Shown here: positions 1 through 6,429 of the stretch, piece after piece
Position numbering within the stretch: position 1 is the stretch's first letter
Layout: every line of letters starts with the position of its first letter
DNA from: RGIG426 sp045600765
Lineage (GTDB): Bacteria; Bacillota; Clostridia; Oscillospirales; Acutalibacteraceae
DNA: 24,639 nt
Assembly (NCBI GenBank): GCA_045600765.1
Contig: JAZRYM010000010.1
Coordinates: forward strand, 1-24,639
Direction: 5' to 3'
Notes under the pieces: generated by a model
Database searches by the model: none
Told to the model about the DNA's origin: nothing
Seen by the model: the letters and a program-made list of their open reading frames with translations, nothing else
Program-made: the position numbers and the translations under genes

Positions 1-27
1 GGAAAGATTCAGGATGCGCTTATTCAT
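1..27 (-). CDS. 5' end of an unidentified leftward gene (partial)
   Basis: Only the first nine codons are in the window, reading MNKRILNLS on the minus strand. An ATG at 27-25 is preceded by a GGAGG ribosome site at 38-34 with suitable spacing, and a good promoter lies upstream at 120-92. A basic then hydrophobic start would fit an exported or membrane protein, but nine residues cannot identify it. Confidence 0.6.
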
Positions 28-91
28 TTTTTGCCTCCATGCTTATCCGCCTTGTCTTATCAAACAGCTTATACGGCGGAATACAGTCTTT

Positions 92-120
92 ACTATACCA
101 TAATTTTGCAGATTTGTCAA
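92..120 (-). promoter_or_regulatory. Sigma-A promoter, leftward
   Basis: On the minus strand TTGACA (120-115), a 17-bp spacer and TATAGT (97-92), with TGG just before the -10 making it an extended -10. It points at the partial gene starting at 27. Confidence 0.75.
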
Positions 121-213
121 TAGAACGGTACATTTTGTAAAAAAAAACGCAACAGGCAGGTGCTGCACGGGGTAATTTCGTCATATTTTAACCAAAAAAT
201 ATTGTATTTCCTC

Positions 214-242
214 TTGCAAATCGCGTTAAAATTTGGTAAAAT
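214..242 (+). promoter_or_regulatory. Promoter of the CofE-like gene
   Basis: TTGCAA (214-219), 17-bp spacer, TAAAAT (237-242) preceded by TTTGG. It leaves an untranslated leader of roughly 90 nt before the ATG at 342. The 28-341 stretch holds only this promoter, the divergent promoter at 92-120 and this leader; no gene is seen in it. Confidence 0.6.
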
Positions 243-341
243 ATATGGTGAACAAAAAGGCGGTTTTCCGGCATCCCGCAGTGTTTGCCGTGTACGATCG
301 TTGTCTTGTATTCTCACTAATTTACAGGAGTTTCAAAGTTT

Positions 342-1544
342 ATGGACAAGCATATCCGTAAAGTCGGTACTGTGTCACGCGGCATCCGCTGTCCCATCAT
401 CCGCGAGGGTGACGATCTTGCCGAGATCGTGACCGCAAGCGTGCTTGAAGCAGCCTGCTCCGAGGGCTTCGAGCTTCGTGACCGCGACGTCATTTCCATC
501 ACCGAGTCCATCGTGGCACGTTCGCAGGGCAATTACTGCTCCGTCGACGATATTGCCGCCGACGTCAAAGCCAAATTCGGCGGCGACACGGTGGGCGTTA
601 TTTTCCCGATTCTCAGCCGCAACCGCTTTGCAATTTGCTTGCGCGGTATCGCGAAAGGCGCGAAAAAAATCGTGCTGATGCTCAGCTATCCGTCGGACGA
701 AGTGGGCAACCACTTAGTCTCCCTCGACCAGCTGGACGAAAAAGGCGTTGACCCGTACAAAGACGTGCTCACGAAAGACAAATATCGCGAACTGTTCGGG
801 GAGAACAAACACCCGTTTACCGGCGTGGACTACGTCTCCTATTACGAGGATTTGATTAAAGAGTGCGGCGCCGAGGTGGAGATTATCCTCGCCAACGACC
901 CGCGCGCGATTTTGAGCTATACCGACAACGTGCTGGCGTGCGACATTCACACCGCGCCGCGTACCAAACGGCTCCTCAAAGCCGCCGGTGCGAAAAAAGT
1001 GCTCGGTCTTGACGACATCCTCAACGCGCCGGTGAACGGCAGCGGCTACAACGAGGATTACGGTCTGCTCGGCTCCAACAAAGCCACCGAAGACAAAGTC
1101 AAACTGTTCCCGCGCAACTGCGAGCCGTTTGTCACCGCGGTGCAGGATAAAATCCTTGCCGCGACCGGCAAATGCGTGGAAGTGATGGTGTACGGCGACG
1201 GCGCGTTCAAAGACCCGGTCGGGATGATTTGGGAATTTGCCGACCCGGTGGTTTCCCCGGCACACACCAAAGGGCTTATCGGTAAACCGAACGAGGTCAA
1301 ACTGAAATACCTCGCGGACAACGATTTCAAAGACCTTGACGGCGCGGAACTGAAAGCCGCGATTGAGCAATATATCCGTCACAAGGATGCCGACCTTGTC
1401 GGCAGTATGGCATCGCAGGGCACGACCCCGCGCCGCCTGACCGACCTTATCGGTTCGCTGTGCGACCTGACATCCGGCAGCGGCGACAAAGGCACGCCGA
1501 TTGTCTACATCCAAGGCTATTTCGACAACTACACCGCGGAATAA
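342..1544 (+). CDS. Coenzyme F420-0:L-glutamate ligase-like protein (CofE family)
   Basis: A 400-residue soluble protein that I recognise as the CofE-like family (F420-0 gamma-glutamyl ligase domain). Early family features are the GIRCPIIREGDDL segment (about 14-26) and VISITESIVARSQGNY (about 50-65), followed by DIHTAPRTKRLLKAAGAKKV (201-220) and a lysine-rich C-terminal half. In archaea and actinobacteria CofE adds glutamate to F420-0 using GTP, but most Clostridia are not known to make F420 and no cof/fbi gene lies nearby, so the substrate here is unknown. The ATG follows AGGAG at 326-330 with a rather long 11-nt gap. It is a single-gene unit: own promoter at 214-242 and terminator at 1550-1576. 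The family call is fairly safe; the reaction is not. Confidence 0.75.
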   Translation: MDKHIRKVGTVSRGIRCPIIREGDDLAEIVTASVLEAACSEGFELRDRDVISITESIVARSQGNYCSVDDIAADVKAKFGGDTVGVIFPILSRNRFAICLRGIAKGAKKIVLMLSYPSDEVGNHLVSLDQLDEKGVDPYKDVLTKDKYRELFGENKHPFTGVDYVSYYEDLIKECGAEVEIILANDPRAILSYTDNVLACDIHTAPRTKRLLKAAGAKKVLGLDDILNAPVNGSGYNEDYGLLGSNKATEDKVKLFPRNCEPFVTAVQDKILAATGKCVEVMVYGDGAFKDPVGMIWEFADPVVSPAHTKGLIGKPNEVKLKYLADNDFKDLDGAELKAAIEQYIRHKDADLVGSMASQGTTPRRLTDLIGSLCDLTSGSGDKGTPIVYIQGYFDNYTAE

Positions 1545-1549
1545 GCAAA

Positions 1550-1576
1550 AATCCCGTCCGAGAGGACGGGATTTTT
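1550..1576 (+). terminator. Intrinsic terminator after the CofE-like gene
   Basis: Stem AATCCCGTCC (1550-1559), GAGA loop, GGACGGGATT (1564-1573), running into TTTTTT. It begins six bases after the stop codon. Confidence 0.9.
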
Positions 1577-1578
1577 TA

Positions 1579-1612
1579 AGTGAAGAAGTAATAGTGAATA
1601 GTGAAGAAGTAA
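1579..1612 (+). repeat. Short direct repeat, period 21
   Basis: AGTGAAGAAGTAA occurs at 1579-1591 and again at 1600-1612, separated by TAGTGAAT. Related TAGTGAA-rich strings are common as intergenic filler in Firmicutes. No gene or promoter function is evident. Confidence 0.6.
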
Positions 1613-1698
1613 GGTGTCCGCTACGCGAACGGATTTTTGACTCCGTTGTGTAAAAGCACAGCCGTCGGTTATCACAGAATTCGCTTACGATTGGTGAC

Positions 1699-1890
1699 AG
1701 GCGCCTAGGGGACGGCGCCTCGACGACCCTTTGTGGGGTTTCGCACACGTTTGCGGCGGCATTGTAGGGGTCATTCACGAATGACCCCTTTGGGTCGGTG
1801 CGAGCAATAAAAATGGGGCGATTCGTGAATCGCCCCTACGGATACAACTCAAATTCTTTTGTAGGGGCTGGTGTTCTCGATCGCCCCACG
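1699..1890. repeat. Cluster of inverted repeats in a gene-free interval (MITE/REP-like)
   Basis: The 450-base gap 1545-1998 holds no credible gene. It carries AGGCGCC...GGCGCCT (1699-1705/1714-1720), a perfect 10-bp stem GGGGTCATTC-AC-GAATGACCCC (1767-1788), a second perfect 10-bp stem GGGGCGATTC-GT-GAATCGCCCC (1815-1836), and a decayed third GTAGGGGC...GCCCCAC (1862-1890). The units carry GTAGGGG/CCCCTAC edges, as expected for a mobile palindromic repeat family. The remainder (1613-1698) shows nothing recognisable apart from short GC-rich stretches. Confidence 0.65.
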
Positions 1891-1924
1891 GTTGGCGCTT
1901 GTTTAAGAAACGGTGCGGCACATC

Positions 1925-1952
1925 TTGACACCGCCGAAAAAGAGCGTATAAT
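1925..1952 (+). promoter_or_regulatory. Promoter of the MATE gene
   Basis: TTGACA (1925-1930), 16-bp spacer, TATAAT (1947-1952). It gives a leader of about 40 nt before the ATG at 1999. Confidence 0.8.
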
Positions 1953-1998
1953 TCGAATAGAGTGAAATTTATAATGTTATAAAAGGGAGGGATTGCCG

Positions 1999-3381
1999 AT
2001 GGCGACACTGGCGACCCGCGCACAGCGGGAAGATATGACAAACGGGCCGCTGTTTTTCAAAATGTTGTGGTTTGCGTTGCCGCTGATGCTGTCGGGAATG
2101 CTCCAACTGCTGTTCAGCGCCATGGATATGGTGGTGGTCGGACAGTTTGTCAGCAGTGATTCCGTGGCGGCAATCGGCACGACCTATTCGGTGACCAACC
2201 TGCTTGTCAACCTGTTTGTCGGGTTGTCGGTGGGTACGAGTGTGACGGTGGCGCAGAGTCTCGGCGCCAAAAACGATGCGGAGGTGCATCGGGTGGTGCA
2301 TACGTCGGTGACGGTGAGTGTGCTCGGCGGTATCGTGCTCGGTGTTATCGGGTTTTTTGCCGCGAAACCGCTTTTAGGGCTGATGTCCACGCCGGATGTC
2401 CTCTTAGACCAGGCGGCGCTGTATATGAAAATCTATTTTCTCGGGATGCCGGTGACGGCGCTGTATAACTTTGCATCGGCGGTGCTTCGCTCGTCGGGAG
2501 ATACCCGCCGTCCGCTGATTTTTTTGACGATTGCGGGCGTGCTCAACGTGGGACTGAACCTCTTTTTCGTCATCGTCTGTCGTATGCGCGTGGAAGGGGT
2601 TGCTCTCGCCACCGTATTGTCCCAAGCGGTTTCCGCGGGACTTGTCGTGTGGTGGCTGTGTCGCTTAAAAACCGCGGTACATCTGGATTTGAAGAAATTG
2701 AAAATCTATAAAAACTCGCTTCTTAAAATCGTGAAAATCGGTGTTCCCGCCGGGGTGCAGGGGACGCTGTTTGCGCTGTCCAACGTGCTGATTCAGTCGT
2801 CGGTCAACTCGTTTGGCCGTACCGCGATGGCGGGAAATGCGGCTTCGGCGAGTATCGAGGGCTTCGAGTTTATCGCGTTGGATGCGCCGCAACACGCGGC
2901 ACTCACCTTTACGGGACAAAACGTCGGCGCCCAAAAACCGGAGCGTATTCGGCGGGTCTTATGGATTTGTATGTTGCTTGAAACGATTTTCGGTGCGGTG
3001 TTCGGGCTGGTGTTTTGGTTGTTCGGCAAGCCGCTTATCGGGTTGTATATTCCCGACAACCCCGCCGCCATGCCGTTTGCGCTGACGCGGCTGATGGTGT
3101 TTGCGATTACCTACGCGCTGTGCGGCTATATGAACGTGCTGGTCGGGTCACTTCGCGGGATGGGCGCGTCGTTACTCCCGACGTTCGTGACACTCACCGG
3201 CGTGTGCGGTTTTCGAATTTTGTGGATTTACACGTTCTTTACGCTGCCGGCTTTCCACAGCCTTTTGTGGCTCTATTTGTCCTACCCGATTTCGTGGGCA
3301 TTGACCATTGTGGCGCACGGTGTGTGTTATGTGATTGTTCGCCGGCGACTTTTACGGCGATGGACGGTCGGAACGACTTGA
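1999..3381 (+). CDS. MATE family multidrug/metabolite efflux transporter
   Basis: A 460-residue membrane protein with about twelve hydrophobic segments, the usual MATE length. Recognisable family features are the N-terminal PLMLSGMLQLLFSAMDMVVV helix, GQFVSSDSVAAIGTT, the small-residue-rich loop SVGTSVTVAQSLGA, and the second-half equivalent beginning near GVPAGVQGTLFALSNVLIQS. Members sit in the cytoplasmic membrane and export cationic drugs or metabolites in exchange for Na+ or H+; the substrate cannot be read from sequence. A TTG two codons earlier (1993) is in frame, but the AAAGGGAGG site at 1982-1990 is only 2 nt from it and 8 nt from the ATG, so 1999 is preferred. The TGA stop is embedded in the -35 box of the mscL promoter. 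Confidence 0.93.
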   Translation: MATLATRAQREDMTNGPLFFKMLWFALPLMLSGMLQLLFSAMDMVVVGQFVSSDSVAAIGTTYSVTNLLVNLFVGLSVGTSVTVAQSLGAKNDAEVHRVVHTSVTVSVLGGIVLGVIGFFAAKPLLGLMSTPDVLLDQAALYMKIYFLGMPVTALYNFASAVLRSSGDTRRPLIFLTIAGVLNVGLNLFFVIVCRMRVEGVALATVLSQAVSAGLVVWWLCRLKTAVHLDLKKLKIYKNSLLKIVKIGVPAGVQGTLFALSNVLIQSSVNSFGRTAMAGNAASASIEGFEFIALDAPQHAALTFTGQNVGAQKPERIRRVLWICMLLETIFGAVFGLVFWLFGKPLIGLYIPDNPAAMPFALTRLMVFAITYALCGYMNVLVGSLRGMGASLLPTFVTLTGVCGFRILWIYTFFTLPAFHSLLWLYLSYPISWALTIVAHGVCYVIVRRRLLRRWTVGTT

Positions 3382-3406
3382 CAAACCGCGCGGCTTGTGG
3401 TATGGT
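3378..3406 (+). promoter_or_regulatory. mscL promoter overlapping the MATE stop codon
   Basis: TTGACA at 3378-3383 contains the MATE stop (TGA, 3379-3381). A 17-bp spacer leads to TATGGT (3401-3406), preceded by TGG. Confidence 0.75.
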
Positions 3407-3451
3407 ATTAGATGGATTTTCTGTAAAAATATAAAAAGAGGAGTTTTGGTA

Positions 3452-3880
3452 ATGAAAAAGTTTTTTGCGGATTTCAAAGAATTTGCGATGAAAGGGAACA
3501 TCGTGGATATGGCAGTCGGTGTTATCATCGGCGGTGCGTTCGGTAAAATCGTGACCGCGCTTGTCGAAAACATCATTATGCCGCTTATCACGTTGCTTAC
3601 CGGCGGCGTTGCCGTTTCCGATTGGAAATGGGTGATTACCGCCGCGGACGAGGCGAACGGTGTCGCGGAAAACGCGCTGGCGTACGGCTTGTTCATTCAG
3701 GCAATCATCGACTTCCTCATCATCGCGTTGTCCATCTTCGTGGTGCTGAAAGTCATTATGAAAGCCAAAACGATGTTTGAGAAAAAAGAAGAAGCCGTCG
3801 AGGAGGAAGCTCCCGCCGAGACCGCCGAGGACATTCTCAAAGACATCCGTGCCGCCCTTACCGGCAAAGAGGACGAATAA
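3452..3880 (+). CDS. mscL: Large-conductance mechanosensitive channel MscL
   Basis: A 142-residue protein with the MscL plan: a short amphipathic N-terminus (KKFFADFKEFAMKGN), TM1 at about 16-48 with the signature VDMAVGVIIGGAFGKIV, a periplasmic loop with the SDWKW region, TM2 at about 76-103, and a charged cytoplasmic C-terminal helix rich in Glu and Lys. It forms a homopentameric pore in the cytoplasmic membrane that opens under membrane tension and releases solutes on hypo-osmotic shock. The frame is open upstream as far as 3335, but those codons overlap the MATE gene and promoter; AAAAAGAGGAG at 3434-3443 points to the ATG at 3452. Length is normal. It is transcribed alone and ends at a terminator shared with the convergent folT gene. 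Confidence 0.97.
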   Translation: MKKFFADFKEFAMKGNIVDMAVGVIIGGAFGKIVTALVENIIMPLITLLTGGVAVSDWKWVITAADEANGVAENALAYGLFIQAIIDFLIIALSIFVVLKVIMKAKTMFEKKEEAVEEEAPAETAEDILKDIRAALTGKEDE

Positions 3881-3890
3881 GAAACGCAAA

Positions 3891-3924
3891 CAATCCCGCA
3901 ACCGAGAGGTTGCGGGATTGTTTT
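3891..3924. terminator. Terminator between convergent mscL and folT
   Basis: A perfect 13-bp stem CAATCCCGCAACC/GGTTGCGGGATTG (3891-3903/3908-3920) with a GAGA loop, followed by TTTT on the + strand. On the minus strand the same stem is followed by TTTGCGTTT, so it may also stop folT transcripts, less strongly. Confidence 0.88.
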
Positions 3925-3926
3925 CA

Positions 3927-3965
3927 TTAAGAATTAAAAATTCACAATATTCACAATTAAGAATT
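3927..3965. repeat. AT-rich intergenic repeat
   Basis: TTAAGAATT occurs at 3927-3935 and 3957-3965, flanking two tandem TTCACAAT(A/T) units (3941-3958). This is the kind of AATTCTTAATT string scattered between genes in many Firmicutes. No function is inferred. Confidence 0.5.
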
Positions 3966-3972
3966 TTGTTTT

Positions 3973-4524
3973 TTATTTGCTTGCCAAATTTCTCAGCCGA
4001 GGGCCGACTTTGAGGAGCAACGGGGTCAAAATGACCAGTTCCACCGCGATGAAAAAGGCGGCTTCGGGCACGCGGGTGAGCATCAGCGGGAAAAAGCCTT
4101 TGCTTTTGATGAAAAACAGTTTGAGCCACAACGTGTTGAGAAGCAGGGTGCCCACCGTGCGTTCCAGCACGACGGGGAGCAGAATTTTCGGAAAAGTGAC
4201 TTTGCCTTTGAAGAAAAAGCCGAAGCACAAGCCGACGAGCACGTTAGACAGCGTGAACAGCGGGTTGTAGCCGCCGACGGGGAAGAGCAACGTGCCGATA
4301 ATATCGCCGAGGCCGTAGCAGACGGCACCGCCGACCGGGCCGTACAGATAGGCGGCGACGGCAACGGCAACAAAGGCGAAGTTGATTTTCAAAGTCAGCA
4401 CATTGACCCCGAGCAACCGTTCGAGCACCACTTCGGCGGCAATCAGCAGACCCATTGTGCACACAAACGCGGTGGGATGTTGTTTCATCGGGCTTTTTTG
4501 GGTTTTGTTTTCGTTTTCAGACAT
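3973..4524 (-). CDS. folT: Folate ECF transporter S component (FolT-like)
   Basis: A 183-residue membrane protein with about six hydrophobic segments, the size of an energy-coupling-factor substrate-binding S component. Typical stretches are ALLIAAEVVLERLL-like helix 1 (read here as CTMGLLIAAEVVLERLLGVN), INFAFVAVAVAAYLYGPVGG, GLGDIIGTLLFPVGGYNPLF and LSNVLVGLCFGFFFK. S components bind a vitamin in the membrane and dock to a shared EcfAA'T module, which is not in the window and so must be encoded elsewhere. Folate specificity is inferred mainly from the tetrahydrofolate riboswitch in the leader. The open frame extends far upstream to 4965 but would cover the riboswitch; the ATG at 4524 has AGGAGG at 4537-4532. 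It is a single-gene unit, convergent with mscL. Confidence 0.88.
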   Translation of the reverse strand: MSENENKTQKSPMKQHPTAFVCTMGLLIAAEVVLERLLGVNVLTLKINFAFVAVAVAAYLYGPVGGAVCYGLGDIIGTLLFPVGGYNPLFTLSNVLVGLCFGFFFKGKVTFPKILLPVVLERTVGTLLLNTLWLKLFFIKSKGFFPLMLTRVPEAAFFIAVELVILTPLLLKVGPRLRNLASK

Positions 4525-4531
4525 AAAAATA

Positions 4532-4568
4532 CCTCCTCTTTCTTCCGTTTGCGGACAGCAAGAGAAGG
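4532..4568 (-). promoter_or_regulatory. Ribosome-site sequestering hairpin (riboswitch expression platform)
   Basis: CCUUCUCUU (4568-4560) can pair over nine consecutive positions, with one G-U, with AAGAGGAGG (4540-4532), which is the folT ribosome site. A small UCCG-CAAA-CGGA hairpin sits inside the loop. No U-run follows, so control should be on translation. Confidence 0.75.
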
Positions 4569-4580
4569 TCTTACCATACC

Positions 4581-4675
4581 ACAGCGGGATGCGAGCCGCG
4601 TATCGCAAGAAATCTTTTCGTCCGCCCGACAACTCCCCGTTCGGGTGGCACTTAACGCACGCGACTCTACTCTGT
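4581..4675 (-). ncRNA. Tetrahydrofolate (THF) riboswitch aptamer
   Basis: The folT leader matches the THF riboswitch class motif by motif: P1 ACAG...CUGU (4675-4672/4584-4581), followed by AGUAG; P2 UCGCGU/ACGCGG; the hallmark GCGUUAAGUG (4658-4649); P3 CCACCCGA/UCGGGCGG capped by a GGGGAGUUG loop able to form the pseudoknot; ACGAA; and GCAUCC just before the 3' side of P1. Ligand binding is expected to lower translation of folT by favouring the hairpin at 4568-4532. Confidence 0.9.
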
Positions 4676-4701
4676 TTTTGTCGGATTTCGCCGACGGTTG
4701 C

Positions 4702-4730
4702 ATTATACACCGTGATGCGGAATTTGTAAA
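4702..4730 (-). promoter_or_regulatory. Promoter of the riboswitch-folT transcript
   Basis: Minus strand TTTACA (4730-4725), 17-bp spacer, TATAAT (4707-4702), ending about 26 bp upstream of riboswitch P1. Confidence 0.85.
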
Positions 4731-4748
4731 GGGTTTTTTGCCGAAAAC

Positions 4749-4777
4749 TTGACTTTGCGGAAAGAATGTGGTACACT
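4749..4777 (+). promoter_or_regulatory. Promoter of the amino acid ABC transporter operon
   Basis: TTGACT (4749-4754), 17-bp spacer, TACACT (4772-4777) with TGG immediately before the -10. It is back to back with the folT promoter, about 20 bp apart. Confidence 0.75.
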
Positions 4778-4831
4778 TTTCTCGTAAATGTGTCCGTTTC
4801 GGACAAAAATTTGAAAACGAGGGATTGGGTT

Positions 4832-5668
4832 ATGAAAAAAATAGTGTGCCTTGTGTGCGCCGTTTTGATGATGGTGCTGTGCCTCGCCGGTTGCGGCGAC
4901 AAAAACGCGATTTCCGCCTCCAAAGCGGTGGCTGACCCTGATAGCGTGAACGGTGCGAAAATCACCTTTACTGTCGGATTTGACGCGGAATTCCCGCCCT
5001 ACGGCTATCTTGACACCGAAACAAACGAGTACACCGGATTTGACTTGGTGCTTGCCGAAGAGGTGTGCAAACGTAACGGTTGGGAACTGGTGAAAAAGCC
5101 CATCAACTGGGATTTGAAAGACTCCGAACTGGAAACGGGGACGATTGACTGCATCTGGAACGGGTTTACGATGAACGGCCGCGAGGATGCGTATACCTTC
5201 TCGGAGCCGTACGTGGACAACAGCCAGGTGGTTGTGGTGCGCAAAGCGGATAAATTGAACGTGCTGAGTGATTTGGCGGGCAAAGCGGTGGAGGTGCAAA
5301 AAGAGTCCTCTGCCGAAGCGGCGCTGACCTCTACCGAGGACAACGAGGAAAACCTCGCTCTGGCAAAATCGTTCAAAGAGCTGAAATCGGTTGCCGACTA
5401 CAACACCGCGCTGATGGATTTGGAATCGGGCATTTGTGATGCGGTGGCGATGGATATCGGTGTGGCGCAATACAAAGTTGCCGCCAACGACAAATTGATG
5501 ATGCTCAGCGAGACGCTGGCGACCGAGCAGTATGCCATCGGCTTCAAAAAGGGCAACACCGTTTTGTGTGACAAAGTGGAAGAGACGCTGAAAGCGATGG
5601 TGGCGGACGGCACGTTCGCGAAAATCGCCGAGGAGTGGGAACTCTCCGATTGCGTGTGCCTGAAATAA
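4832..5668 (+). CDS. Amino acid ABC transporter substrate-binding lipoprotein
   Basis: A 278-residue secreted lipoprotein. The signal peptide MKKIVCLVCAVLMMVLCLAGC ends in a lipobox with the lipidated Cys at residue 21, so it is anchored on the outer face of the membrane. The mature part is a family 3 periplasmic-binding fold: FTVGFDAEFPPYGYLD opens lobe 1, then EYTGFDLVLAEEV, GTIDCIWNGFTMNGRE, FSEPYVDNSQVVVV and DLAGKAVEVQKESSAE. It captures a polar amino acid (cystine/arginine/glutamine type; exact ligand not readable) and feeds it to the permease and ATPase that follow. The frame is open from 4766 but that part overlaps the promoter; the ATG at 4832 starts a proper signal peptide. The ribosome site is weak (ACGAGGG, 4818-4824). 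A terminator-like hairpin follows. Confidence 0.93.
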   Translation: MKKIVCLVCAVLMMVLCLAGCGDKNAISASKAVADPDSVNGAKITFTVGFDAEFPPYGYLDTETNEYTGFDLVLAEEVCKRNGWELVKKPINWDLKDSELETGTIDCIWNGFTMNGREDAYTFSEPYVDNSQVVVVRKADKLNVLSDLAGKAVEVQKESSAEAALTSTEDNEENLALAKSFKELKSVADYNTALMDLESGICDAVAMDIGVAQYKVAANDKLMMLSETLATEQYAIGFKKGNTVLCDKVEETLKAMVADGTFAKIAEEWELSDCVCLK

Positions 5669-5684
5669 TCGTGTAAGTGACTGG

Positions 5685-5720
5685 AAAAGCAGGCGGGCGA
5701 TAGCGTTCGTCTGCTTTTTT
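5685..5720 (+). terminator. Intra-operon terminator/attenuator after the binding protein
   Basis: AAAAGCAGGCG (5685-5695) pairs with CGTTCGTCTGCTTTT, using CGTCTGCTTTT at its 3' part, with one G-U, followed by TTTTTT ending at 5720. Partial termination here would give more binding protein than permease and ATPase, as is common in such operons. Confidence 0.75.
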
Positions 5721-5735
5721 ACGGGAGGGATATTT

Positions 5736-6416
5736 TTGGGAAGCGTTTTGGAGTTTTTCAAAAATTTATGGACTTTGCTCGTGCAGTTGGCGCCGAGTAT
5801 GCTGACGACGGTGGAGATTTTTCTGTTGACACTGGTGCTGTCGTTGCCGCTCGGATTGCTCGTTGCCGTGTGCCGTATGTCCAAATGGAAGCCGTTGCAA
5901 GTGGTGACGCGCATTTACATTTCCATTATGCGCGGTACGCCGCTGATGTTGCAACTGTTTGTCGTGTGCTACGGGCCGTATTATATGTTCGACATTCCGC
6001 TGACGGGCGAATGGCCGTTTACGGCGGCGATTATCGCGTTTGCGGTCAACTACGCGGCGTATTTTGCCGAGATTTACCGCGGCGGCATTGAGGCGACCCC
6101 GCTCGGACAGTATGAGGCGGCGCAGGTGCTCGGTTACGGCAAAGGGCAGACCTTTTTCCGTATTGTGCTCCCGCAGGTTGTCAAACGTATTTTGCCGGCG
6201 ACGACCAATGAGATTATTACCCTTGTGAAAGACACGTCGCTCGTGTATGCGCTTGCCATTGTGGAGATGTTTACCAAAGCCAAGATGATTGCGGCGGCAG
6301 AGACCTCTATGCTTCCGTATTTGGCGGCGGGCATTTTCTATTACGCTTTCAACTATCTGGTGGCGTTTTTGATGGAACGGGCGGAGAAAAAACTCAGCTA
6401 TTATCAAATCAAGTGA
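5736..6416 (+). CDS. Amino acid ABC transporter permease (HisM/GlnP family)
   Basis: A 226-residue inner-membrane permease with about five membrane helices. The N-terminal motif LAPSMLTTVEIFLLTLVLSLPLG matches the polar amino acid permease family, MRGTPLMLQLFVVCYG is the conserved second segment, and the EAA coupling loop is at about 127-147 (YEAAQVLGYGKGQTFFRIVLP). It forms the channel, probably as a homodimer, and docks to the ATPase through the EAA loop. The best start is TTG at 5736, which has GGGAGGG at 5723-5729 and suitable spacing; no ATG fits the conserved N-terminus. It lies 67 nt after the binding-protein gene beyond an attenuator, and ends at the ribosome site of the ATPase gene. 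Confidence 0.93.
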   Translation: MGSVLEFFKNLWTLLVQLAPSMLTTVEIFLLTLVLSLPLGLLVAVCRMSKWKPLQVVTRIYISIMRGTPLMLQLFVVCYGPYYMFDIPLTGEWPFTAAIIAFAVNYAAYFAEIYRGGIEATPLGQYEAAQVLGYGKGQTFFRIVLPQVVKRILPATTNEIITLVKDTSLVYALAIVEMFTKAKMIAAAETSMLPYLAAGIFYYAFNYLVAFLMERAEKKLSYYQIK

Positions 6417-6429
6417 GGAGGTGCGTCGG

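Noticed and set aside
714..1778. A 354-codon minus-strand open frame
   Set aside because: Antisense to the CofE-like gene and into the repeat cluster; no ribosome site or recognisable domain.
3335..3451. Longer N-terminus for MscL
   Set aside because: These codons overlap the MATE gene and the mscL promoter; the ribosome site and the family N-terminus fix the ATG at 3452.
4525..4965. Longer N-terminus for the folate transporter S component
   Set aside because: It would translate the promoter, the riboswitch and the start of the opposing lipoprotein gene.
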